Source of the DNA: Balneolales bacterium
Lineage (GTDB): Bacteria > Bacteroidota > Rhodothermia > Balneolales > Natronogracilivirgulaceae
Assembly (NCBI GenBank): GCA_007131535.1
Contig: SLQI01000221.1
Location: 1 to 10,385 of the forward strand
Length of the DNA: 10,385 nt
Direction of reading: 5' to 3'
The translations under genes and the position numbers were made by a program. Positions 1 through 5,677 of the stretch are shown in pieces (positions within the stretch are counted from its first letter, which is position 1; each line of letters opens with the position of its first letter). The notes under the pieces are model-generated. The model made no database searches. It saw only the letters and a program-made list of their open reading frames with translations, and was not told the origin of the DNA.

Positions 1-575
1 CCGGTAAGCAGCAGGATCCACTGGAAGGTATCGGTGTAGATAACCGCTTTGATCCCCCCCATAACCGTGTAAATGATGATGATCCCGCCCATTATCCACA
101 GGGCAAGATTCAGGTCAAGGTCAGCAAATGTAGAAGAGGCCAGCACCGCGCCTGCCAGCATCTGGGAGCTGGTAAAACCGAGGTAGCCGATGGCTGAGAT
201 GATGCCGGCAACAAACGCTACTTTCCCGTTGAAAAAGTACTGGAAGATTTCCGGCATGGTATAAAAACCCTGCTCGGTAGAAAGGTTTTTTACTTTGGGG
301 ATCAAAAAAACTGCCGCCATCCAGGCACCTATCAGCCCGGTAAACAACATCCAGGAGCCGGCCATGCCGATAACAAAGCCCAAACCTCCGAGGCCGATTG
401 AAAATCCGCCACCGACATCCGTAGCTACCACGGATAAACCCACATGCGGATAGCTCATCTTACGACCGCCGATGTAATAATCTTCGGCCCCCTGGTTTTT
501 GCGGTAGAAATAATACCCTATCCCCAGAATGATCAGGAAATAGAGGGTGAATACAAGGCCATCAATTATGGTCAT
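1..575 (-). CDS. Sodium:solute symporter (SSS family), N-terminal part, cut by window edge
   Basis: Inner-membrane transporter that would import a small solute with Na+; the substrate cannot be told from this part. The reverse strand translates without a stop from ATG at 575 through 191 codons to the window edge. It shows a first hydrophobic helix (about residues 3-23), then a segment typical of the family (GAEDYYIGGRKMS, then VVATDVGGGFSIGLGGLG). Further membrane helices follow, and near the edge is GGIKAVIYTDTFQW, which matches the conserved SSS signature around GG.KAV.WTD..Q. Family members have about 480-600 residues, so about a third is present. The start is fixed by an in-frame TGA nine codons upstream, with only one ATG between; no clear Shine-Dalgarno is seen. 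It lies downstream of the ferredoxin-kor operon on the same strand but is separated by 349 bp and a probable terminator, so it is likely transcribed on its own. Confidence 0.93.
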   Translation of the reverse strand, partial: MTIIDGLVFTLYFLIILGIGYYFYRKNQGAEDYYIGGRKMSYPHVGLSVVATDVGGGFSIGLGGLGFVIGMAGSWMLFTGLIGAWMAAVFLIPKVKNLSTEQGFYTMPEIFQYFFNGKVAFVAGIISAIGYLGFTSSQMLAGAVLASSTFADLDLNLALWIMGGIIIIYTVMGGIKAVIYTDTFQWILLLT

Positions 576-590
576 CTCAAATTTGGGCGG

Positions 591-633
591 GTTGTTGTTT
601 CAGAAAGGCCGTTGGGTTACGAGTCACAACAAC
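591..633 (-). repeat. 8-bp inverted repeat in symporter leader
   Basis: GTTGTTGT at 591-598 and ACAACAAC at 626-633 are exact reverse complements with 27 nt between. In the minus-strand transcript the stem would end 15 nt before the symporter ATG, so it could affect translation initiation. The arms are low-complexity triplet runs, so chance is a real alternative. Confidence 0.4.
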
Positions 634-728
634 AAAAAAACTGCTCACATCTGTGGAGTTTGGGATTTATCGGATGGTTTTAGTGCAAATGTTGAAGAAC
701 GATGATCTGAAGTATTCAGCATAAATAT

Positions 729-794
729 GCGAAATTCCTGATTGGTTTGAATTCGCTTAAAAGTATGGATTTTTCATTAAAATTTGAAAAAATC
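729..794. repeat. Two adjacent imperfect inverted repeats
   Basis: GCGAAATTC (729-737) pairs with GAATTCGC (749-756) with one bulged base. GATTTTTCA (768-776) pairs with TGAAAAAATC (785-794), again with one bulged base, around an 8-nt AT loop. They lie about 155-220 bp before the symporter start and may be protein-binding sites or RNA hairpins. The role is unknown. Confidence 0.4.
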
Positions 795-853
795 ACTATC
801 CCATCATCAATCCACCGGCAGAATGATGAGTTTACGTCCTGTGATATCGCGAT

Positions 854-908
854 AAAAACCAATTCTATTCAGTCCAACGCAGCCTGCCCCCGGCAATGTG
901 GACTGAAT
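854..908 (-). terminator. Probable terminator of the ferredoxin-korAB-ARH operon
   Basis: Perfect 10-bp arms ATTCAGTCCA (867-876) and TGGACTGAAT (899-908) enclose a small GC hairpin (TGCC 885-888, GGCA 892-895, 3-nt loop). On the minus strand the stem begins 16 nt after the ARH stop codon and is followed, after 8 nt, by a five-U run (854-858). The gap before the U-run makes it an imperfect intrinsic terminator, but its position right after the last gene of the operon supports the call. Confidence 0.55.
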
Positions 909-924
909 GGGTTGTTGTCCGCTC

Positions 925-1794
925 TCAACTCACTTGTGAAACCGTTACAGGCCCTCTCCCGGAGAGCATTAAAAGTTTATCGTTCATTTGTTTAATGTAA
1001 TCGTATCCGTAATCTCCCCGTTCAAGCCCATCTATTAACGGTTTGGGCAGATCTTGCTTTATTTCTTCGCAGTGAGCACCAATAGCCAGGGCGATAGCGG
1101 CAACCGTATCGGTATCACCGGTAAACGACACCGACTCTTTGAGTAACTCGCTCATAGTCTGGCTATTTTTAATAGCGGTAACAGCGGCTCGTACGCTCAT
1201 CCAGCATTTACGACCGACTACACCGGTCCAGGGCTCATCCCATTCATAGAGCAGCTTTTCCTCCAGAAACTGCCCGAGTTTGGCTTTAGGCCCGACACCA
1301 TAAAACATATAGTGCGCTGCGAGCGCTACGGCCTGGGCAGACTTGATTCCCATTTCGGTGTTATGAGTAAGCCTGGCCTGGATTTTGGCTTTTTCCATTA
1401 CTTCATCCATCGTTGAAATAATGCCCAGCGGGGCCGACCGCATCGCGGCCCCGCTGGAATCACTTGTTGCCACAATCCGGCTCAGCAGTTGCTTCCCGGA
1501 ATCTACTTCCTGGAATAATTGATACAAACCACTGGTATACCCTTCGCGCGGATCACGCTTAAAACACTCCAGAATCTGATCGGCCAATACACTGGGAGTC
1601 CATGGCTTTTCAGAAACCAGAACCTCGGTAAGCGCCAGCGCCATCTGGGTATCATCGGTATATTTCCCGGGAGAGATATTCAGCACCGGGTGTTGCGGAT
1701 ACCCCGTCAGTGTATTGTGCTGTTGCACAAAATCTGCCGGCATGTACTCAAAACACGCTCCATAGGCATCGCCGATTGCTTTCTCAATTAGCAT
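925..1794 (-). CDS. ADP-ribosylglycohydrolase family protein (DraG/ARH-like)
   Basis: Probable metal-dependent cytoplasmic hydrolase that removes ADP-ribose from a protein or small molecule; the target is unknown. The 289 residues match the family length. Family marks are GDAYG with a following Glu (residues 8-16), YTDDTQMA (45-52, metal-binding Asp47/Asp48), SSGAAMRSAPLG in the middle, RLTHN, and FTGDTDT (224-230, metal-binding Asp227/Asp229; the usual GGDTDT has Thr for the first Gly). The metal-binding set looks complete, so activity is plausible. I prefer ATG at 1794 to GTG at 1800 because GAGG (1800-1803) lies 5 nt before the ATG and overlaps the GTG. It starts 15 nt after the korB stop, so it is almost surely co-transcribed and translated after korB. 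DraG itself acts on nitrogenase reductase, an iron-sulfur redox protein; a KOR-linked target here is my inference. Confidence 0.9.
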   Translation of the reverse strand: MLIEKAIGDAYGACFEYMPADFVQQHNTLTGYPQHPVLNISPGKYTDDTQMALALTEVLVSEKPWTPSVLADQILECFKRDPREGYTSGLYQLFQEVDSGKQLLSRIVATSDSSGAAMRSAPLGIISTMDEVMEKAKIQARLTHNTEMGIKSAQAVALAAHYMFYGVGPKAKLGQFLEEKLLYEWDEPWTGVVGRKCWMSVRAAVTAIKNSQTMSELLKESVSFTGDTDTVAAIALAIGAHCEEIKQDLPKPLIDGLERGDYGYDYIKQMNDKLLMLSGRGPVTVSQVS

Positions 1795-1797
1795 AAG

Positions 1798-1803
1798 CAC
1801 CTC
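1798..1803 (-). promoter_or_regulatory. Ribosome binding site of the ADP-ribosylglycohydrolase gene
   Basis: The minus strand reads GAGGTG, then three bases, then ATG at 1794. This is the clearest Shine-Dalgarno in the operon and decides the start codon, since the upstream GTG (1798-1800) is part of the site. Confidence 0.7.
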
Positions 1804-1809
1804 GTTGGG

Positions 1810-2850
1810 TTATATTTTCCAGGTGTTGCCGCTCTGAAACAGGTCACTGACTTTTTGATGCTTGGTATTATCCCTTGCCCGCCCGATACTACTATGCAGC
1901 AAATCATCAAATGTAGGGGCTTCAACTTCACGAAGCACTCCCATAGCTATGGGAAAATCCGGCAGCTGCATTCGTGCCAGAGCTATTTGCAGCTCGGGTT
2001 GATTGTTGTAAGCATCATGCACTAACAGATCCGGATGATCCTGACCATTGCCTTCTTCACCATCTCCGAGTGCTACCTTATCCAGGCTCATGCCGTTCAG
2101 CTTCAGCCCGTATCTCTTCTCTTTGCCCCAGATCATCGGTTTGCCGTGTTCAAGGTACAGCTGATTGTCGTCTTTGGTATCCTTTCCGGTGATCTCTTCA
2201 TGTATACCATCGGTAAAGATCACACAATTCTGCAATACTTCGACCACGGAGGTGCCTTTGTGTTTTCCGGCACGGACAATCGCCTCTTCCATCAGCTTCG
2301 GGTTGTTATCCGGAACGCGGGCAAAAAATGTACCCTGGGCACCTATCGTAAGCTCACCTATCGTGAACGGGTTTTCAAAACTTCCTTCCGGGCTGGTTTT
2401 GGTTTTTTGTCCCATTGGGGTGGTGGGCGAGGTCTGCCCCTTGGTCATTCCGTAAATTTTGTTATTGAATATGATGATATTCATATCCATGTTGCGGCGC
2501 ACCGCGTGGATAAAGTGATTTCCACCGATGGCCATACTGTCACCGTCACCGGTAATTACCCAGACGCTGAGATCCGGCCGGGACAGTTTTACGCCGGAAG
2601 CCGTTGCCGCCGCGCGCCCGTGTATCGAGTGGATACCAAAGGTGTTCATGTAATAGGGCAGCCGCGATGAGCACCCTATCCCGGAGACACATACAATCTC
2701 ATGTCTGGGTTTGCCGAGCTGGGCAAATGCTTTTTGCATGGATGAAAGAATCACATAGTCTCCGCATCCCGGACACCAGCGGATCATCTGATCCGTCTGG
2801 AAATCTTTCTTGGTCAGGATATCCTTTTCAATATTAGTTTCAGCACTCAT
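1810..2850 (-). CDS. korB: 2-oxoacid:ferredoxin oxidoreductase subunit beta (KorB)
   Basis: Thiamine diphosphate-binding subunit of the KorAB complex, which oxidatively decarboxylates a 2-oxoacid (most likely 2-oxoglutarate to succinyl-CoA) and reduces ferredoxin in the cytoplasm. The 346-residue protein has WCPGCGDY near the N-terminus (Cys26, Cys29), GIGCSSR (Cys60) and LQNC (Cys209), the four cysteines expected to bind the [4Fe-4S] cluster. The TPP/Mg motif is GDGDS (101-105) with NNKIYG (129-134). IHGRAAATASGVK is typical of the family. ATG at 2850 lies 3 nt after the korA stop, which points to translational coupling; there is no strong Shine-Dalgarno. The 2-oxoglutarate preference comes from family knowledge of two-subunit KorAB enzymes. 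Pyruvate or another oxoacid cannot be excluded from sequence alone. Confidence 0.95.
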   Translation of the reverse strand: MSAETNIEKDILTKKDFQTDQMIRWCPGCGDYVILSSMQKAFAQLGKPRHEIVCVSGIGCSSRLPYYMNTFGIHSIHGRAAATASGVKLSRPDLSVWVITGDGDSMAIGGNHFIHAVRRNMDMNIIIFNNKIYGMTKGQTSPTTPMGQKTKTSPEGSFENPFTIGELTIGAQGTFFARVPDNNPKLMEEAIVRAGKHKGTSVVEVLQNCVIFTDGIHEEITGKDTKDDNQLYLEHGKPMIWGKEKRYGLKLNGMSLDKVALGDGEEGNGQDHPDLLVHDAYNNQPELQIALARMQLPDFPIAMGVLREVEAPTFDDLLHSSIGRARDNTKHQKVSDLFQSGNTWKI

Positions 2851-2853
2851 AAA

Positions 2854-4704
2854 TCAACTCTGTAAGTAGGTTAATGCCTCATTTTTAATCTCGGACACAA
2901 AGAATGGCCGGGCCTGAATTTTGTTGAACTGATCATATTTGAACTGCGGATACTGACTCCTCAGGTAGGTAGCCAGCTGACCGTTATTGAGTTCGCAAAC
3001 CAGGATTTTGTCGAACTTTTCAAATATGGAAGGAATGTTTTCGGGCATCGGGTGTAAATAATTGAAATGGGTAAATCCGATCCCTTCCACTCCTTCATCT
3101 TCCATCTCCTGCAAGGCGGTATGGAGAGCACCGTAGGTACTTCCCCAGCCTACCAGCAATACCTTTCCGGATTCCGCCCCGTAAACTTGTTGGTCCGGAA
3201 TCTCATGGCCGACCCGTTTAATTTTTTCGGCACGGGTATGTACCATTTTTTCATGATTCACGCCATCATAGGTCACATTGCCGGTAATCTCTTCTTTTTC
3301 AAGACCGCCAATTCGGTGCTCAAATCCTCTTTGACCGGGACTCATCCAATACCGGTTGAGTTTTTCCGGATCACGCAGATACGGTTTCCATTCACCGCCA
3401 TCATTTTCAAACTGAGGTACGGTGATATCCGGCAGATCATCCATATCCGGAATTCGCCACGGATGCGATCCGCTGGCCAGGTAGGAATCGGTTAGAAGCA
3501 CTACCGGTGTGGTATGCTCGATTGCCATTTTGCAGGCCATATAGCTGTAATAAAAGCAGTCATCCGGAGAGCTTGCCGCCATTACAATCAGCGGAGCCTC
3601 TCCGTGGCGTCCGTACAGAGCCTGCAACAAATCACTTTGCTCGGATTTAGTCGGCAGACCGGTAGACGGCCCGACCCGCTGCACGTTGACGATTACCAAC
3701 GGTATTTCGGCGATGGTAGCCAGACCCATAGCTTCCGTCTTCAGTGAAGCACCGGGGCCGGATGTCGTTGTAACTCCGAGATTGCCGCTAAACGAAGCTC
3801 CGATGGCTGCGCATATCGCGGCGATTTCATCTTCAGCCTGGAAAGAAATGGCTCCCATATCCTTCCGCAGCGAAATCTCGTGAAGAATCTCAGATGCCGG
3901 TGTGATCGGATAAGAGCACAGCGATAGCGTTTTGTCACATTTTTCAGCCGCTGCAAGCATGCCCCAGGCCGTTGCGGTATTTCCATCAATATTGCGATAA
4001 GTACCTTCCGGGATTTCAGCCGGCGGGATAACTACAGAAGGACCTAACAACTCTGTAGATTCAGCAAAGCTAAACCCTGCCTTGAGGGCACGCACATTTG
4101 CTTCGGCGACTTTAGGCTTATTTTTAAACTTGGTTTCAAGAAAGGTAATAGTATTGTCAATTGAGCGGCGGAAAAAATAGAGTACGACGCCCAGAGCCAT
4201 CATATTTTTACTGCGCATCATAGTTTGCATCTCCATACCGAGGTCTTTCAAGGCCTCTTTGGTCATGGAGGTTACCGGAGCTTCAACGACATGATATTCT
4301 TTCTGGAGCTCTTCATCGGCCAGCGGGCTGTCGTCGTAACCGGCTTTTTTTAAATTCTTTTTTGTAAAACTATCAACGTCGGCTATAATGGTTCCGCCCG
4401 GTTTTAAATGGCGCAGGTTGGTTTTCAGTGCCGCCGGATTCATAACGATCAGCACATCGACCTGATCACCGGGGGTGTAAATTTCAATGCCTCCGAGCTG
4501 CACCTGAAAGCTGGAAACGCCTTCGAGGCTGCCCTGAGGCGCCCGTATTTCGGCCGGGAAATCAGGGATGGTTGCCAGATCATGGCCGGCTATAGCCGAC
4601 GACTGAGAAAACAGCTCACCGGTCAGCTGCATACCGTCACCCGAATCTCCGGAAAAGCGTATCACCGCTTTTCTCATGTTGGTGGTATCTGCAATTTCAC
4701 TCAT
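2854..4704 (-). CDS. korA: 2-oxoacid:ferredoxin oxidoreductase subunit alpha, gamma-alpha fusion (KorA)
   Basis: Large subunit of the KorAB complex. The 616 residues carry the gamma domain first (about 13-195, with FSGDSGDGMQLTG at 17-29 and PDFPAEIRAPQG at 47-58). A linker leads to the pyrimidine-binding alpha domain (about 240-450, with SYPITPASE at 264-272, FQAEDEIAA, TTTSGPGASLKTEA and GPSTGLPTKSEQSDL) and a C-terminal domain. This order and length are standard for the two-subunit KOR type found in many aerobic Bacteroidota, Actinobacteria and Hydrogenobacter. No ferredoxin domain is fused, so the separate ferredoxin upstream is the likely electron acceptor. ATG at 4704 sits in an AT-rich, A-rich context with no Shine-Dalgarno. 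A 95-nt gap with a strong hairpin separates it from the ferredoxin gene. Confidence 0.95.
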   Translation of the reverse strand: MSEIADTTNMRKAVIRFSGDSGDGMQLTGELFSQSSAIAGHDLATIPDFPAEIRAPQGSLEGVSSFQVQLGGIEIYTPGDQVDVLIVMNPAALKTNLRHLKPGGTIIADVDSFTKKNLKKAGYDDSPLADEELQKEYHVVEAPVTSMTKEALKDLGMEMQTMMRSKNMMALGVVLYFFRRSIDNTITFLETKFKNKPKVAEANVRALKAGFSFAESTELLGPSVVIPPAEIPEGTYRNIDGNTATAWGMLAAAEKCDKTLSLCSYPITPASEILHEISLRKDMGAISFQAEDEIAAICAAIGASFSGNLGVTTTSGPGASLKTEAMGLATIAEIPLVIVNVQRVGPSTGLPTKSEQSDLLQALYGRHGEAPLIVMAASSPDDCFYYSYMACKMAIEHTTPVVLLTDSYLASGSHPWRIPDMDDLPDITVPQFENDGGEWKPYLRDPEKLNRYWMSPGQRGFEHRIGGLEKEEITGNVTYDGVNHEKMVHTRAEKIKRVGHEIPDQQVYGAESGKVLLVGWGSTYGALHTALQEMEDEGVEGIGFTHFNYLHPMPENIPSIFEKFDKILVCELNNGQLATYLRSQYPQFKYDQFNKIQARPFFVSEIKNEALTYLQS

Positions 4705-4737
4705 TTTGCACTTGTGTATTTAATAGTTTATAACAAT

Positions 4738-4777
4738 AGCCGGAGTAGCAGAAAAGCGCTTTCCTGCCACCCCGGCT
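4738..4777 (-). ncRNA. RNA hairpin in the ferredoxin-korA intergenic gap
   Basis: The two 19-nt arms are 4738-4756 and 4759-4777 around CG. As DNA on the plus strand there are three A/C mismatches. In the minus-strand RNA each of these becomes a G-U wobble, giving an unbroken 19-pair stem (the innermost pairs will open to form a loop). The arms begin 22 nt after the ferredoxin stop and end 33 nt before the korA ATG. No U-run follows directly, so it is more likely a processing, stability or partial-termination element than a full terminator. It could keep ferredoxin mRNA above kor mRNA. Confidence 0.65.
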
Positions 4778-4799
4778 TACCGCGTGAGCAAATAGTTTT

Positions 4800-5153
4800 T
4801 TATTCGCCGTGAAGGTAATTTTTTCGGGCTATCAGAGTATCCTCATCTTCCTCATGTTCCGGATGAGTTACCAGGCACTCCGGTACCGGGCAAGCCGCTA
4901 TACATTGTTCTTCATCATAGTGACCTTTACATTCGGTGCACTTTTCCGGTACGATGAAATAAAAATCATCCGATAGCGGCTCCTGCATTTCATCGGCATC
5001 TACGCTGGTACCATTGAGCAGTTCAACGCTTCCGGAAAGTTCGGTACCTTCGGCCATTGACCACTCCGCACCAGCTTCATAAATGGCATTATTCGGGCAC
5101 TCAGGTTCACATGCGCCGCAGTTAATGCATTCATCAGTTATTGTAAGTGCCAT
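4800..5153 (-). CDS. Dicluster 4Fe-4S ferredoxin (Alvin-type, long form)
   Basis: Small cytoplasmic electron carrier, probably the partner of KorAB, which it precedes in the operon. The 117 residues begin with CINCGACEPECP (Cys9, 12, 15, 19), a classic cluster-binding motif. The second motif is CTECKGHYDEEQC...AACP (Cys72, 75, 84, 88), with the 8-residue spacing seen in Allochromatium-type ferredoxins; Cys93 follows. The two motifs are separated by an acidic segment of about 50 residues (21-71), much longer than in the classic 80-residue proteins. The C-terminus has an acidic stretch (HPEHEEDEDT). ATG at 5153 is preceded by an A-rich leader without a Shine-Dalgarno. It is first in the operon, so the fdx-korAB-ARH promoter should lie in the divergent region to its right. 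Confidence 0.92.
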   Translation of the reverse strand: MALTITDECINCGACEPECPNNAIYEAGAEWSMAEGTELSGSVELLNGTSVDADEMQEPLSDDFYFIVPEKCTECKGHYDEEQCIAACPVPECLVTHPEHEEDEDTLIARKNYLHGE

Positions 5154-5247
5154 AGTTCTGGTTGTTTAGTGTTATTAGTTGATTTGTAATGCCTTCCAGT
5201 AAATTCTTTTGCTCACCGGAATGGGTTTAAATGAATTTTGGTATTTT

Positions 5248-5266
5248 AGATAAAAAACTCTAATTA
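5248..5266 (+). repeat. Direct repeat copy 1, possible operator
   Basis: AGATAAAAAACTCTAATTA lies 95-113 bp upstream of the ferredoxin start codon. It matches copy 2 at 17 of 19 positions. The position suits a control site for the ferredoxin-kor operon. Confidence 0.55.
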
Positions 5267-5383
5267 ATGATAAATATTTTGTACCCCTATAGCAAATACC
5301 CGGGTTAATTTATATTGATTCTAAGCTCATTTACCCCGGAGGATGAAAAACACGGTTTTCCTCTGTTAATCAATAAGTTGCAT

Positions 5384-5482
5384 ACCTGCCTTTAGCGATA
5401 AGCTCCGGATAGCTTATTTATGACCCAACATGCCCGAAGTTGAACTAAAGCAGGCAAACGAATTGTTACCTGATAGGCAGGT
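5384..5482 (+). ncRNA. Possible branched structured element with competing stems
   Basis: Outer stem P1 pairs 5385-5395 with 5445-5454 (10 pairs, one bulged C). Inside it are hairpin P2 (ATAAGCT 5398-5404 with AGCTTAT 5411-5417, 6-nt loop) and short P3 (CAAC 5426-5429 with GTTG 5439-5442), giving a three-way junction. The 5' strand of P1 can instead pair with AGGCAGGT at 5475-5482 (8 contiguous pairs), which in turn can pair locally with ACCTG at 5468-5472. Mutually exclusive pairing is typical of leader regulators. It ends about 195 nt before pckG. Whether it is transcribed is not shown, and both strands fold similarly. Confidence 0.35.
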
Positions 5483-5506
5483 TTCGAGAGAAATATACAC
5501 AATTTC

Positions 5507-5525
5507 AGATAAAAAGGTCTAATTA
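5507..5525 (+). repeat. Direct repeat copy 2, possible operator
   Basis: AGATAAAAAGGTCTAATTA is the second copy, 153-171 bp before the pckG start. It differs from copy 1 only in the two central bases (GG for AC). Confidence 0.55.
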
Positions 5526-5628
5526 TTCATATTATCTTTACAATTGCACTTTATCTTTCAACGACTTTTAAAAAAGGAACATCACACGCCTTTCTGCTTG
5601 CGGCATAAGGCCTAAGAGAGCACTCCTT

Positions 5629-5645
5629 AGATAAAAGTCTTAATT
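5629..5645 (+). repeat. Direct repeat copy 3, degenerate
   Basis: AGATAAAAGTCTTAATT resembles copies 1 and 2 but is shorter by two bases in the A-run/centre and has one extra T. It lies 33-49 bp before the pckG start, probably inside the leader or overlapping the promoter. Confidence 0.4.
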
Positions 5646-5665
5646 TTAAATATGTCTACAAGCAT

Positions 5666-5670
5666 GGAGA
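5666..5670 (+). promoter_or_regulatory. Ribosome binding site of pckG
   Basis: GGAGA is placed 7 nt before ATG at 5678. Two other ATGs just upstream (5664, 5671) are out of frame and overlap or follow the site, so the Shine-Dalgarno supports 5678 as the start. Confidence 0.7.
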
Positions 5671-5677
5671 ATGCATT

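Larger units (their letters stand above)
576..924. other. Spacer rich in inverted repeats between symporter and ADP-ribosylglycohydrolase
   Basis: I see no convincing gene here. The 349 bp should hold the end of the upstream operon and the promoter of the symporter, both on the minus strand. From left to right it contains perfect 8-bp arms at 591-598/626-633, imperfect arms at 729-737/749-756, AT-rich imperfect arms at 768-776/785-794, and the terminator-like palindrome at 867-908. I could not identify a promoter with confidence. Confidence 0.6.
5154..5677. promoter_or_regulatory. Divergent control region between the ferredoxin-kor operon and pckG
   Basis: This 524-bp AT-rich stretch has no convincing gene and must hold the promoters of both transcription units. 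It contains three direct-repeat copies (5248-5266, 5507-5525, 5629-5645), a possible branched RNA or cruciform structure (5384-5482), a small imperfect hairpin (CTAAG 5611-5616 region with CTTAG 5626-5630), and the pckG ribosome binding site. TATCTTTA (5533-5540) and TATCTTTC (5552-5559) resemble the Bacteroidota -7 element TAnnTTTG, but I see no matching -33 element, so no promoter is called. Confidence 0.65.

Noticed and set aside
54..60. A seven-C run inside the symporter gene, possible phase-variable tract
   Set aside because: It encodes the conserved Gly-Gly of the family motif in the correct frame. Seven bases is short for phase variation, and the frame is intact.
444..683. A 79-codon plus-strand frame
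   Set aside because: It overlaps the symporter start on the opposite strand, and its sequence shows no family features.
747..995. An 82-codon plus-strand frame starting at TTG
   Set aside because: No ribosome site, no recognisable motif, and it runs across the operon terminator and into the 3' end of the ADP-ribosylglycohydrolase gene on the other strand.
2035..2670. A 211-codon open frame on the plus strand
   Set aside because: It lies wholly antisense to korB, whose protein shows all expected motifs. The antisense translation has no recognisable domain and is a codon-bias shadow.
5343..5369. An 8-codon frame after GGAGG, possible leader peptide
   Set aside because: The GGAGG touches the ATG, and no regulatory codon run is present; most likely chance.
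5533..5559. TATCTTTA and TATCTTTC as Bacteroidota-type -7 promoter elements
   Set aside because: Only part of TAnnTTTG matches, no -33 TTTG lies at the right distance, and the region is AT-rich. Noted in the spacer entry but not called as a promoter.
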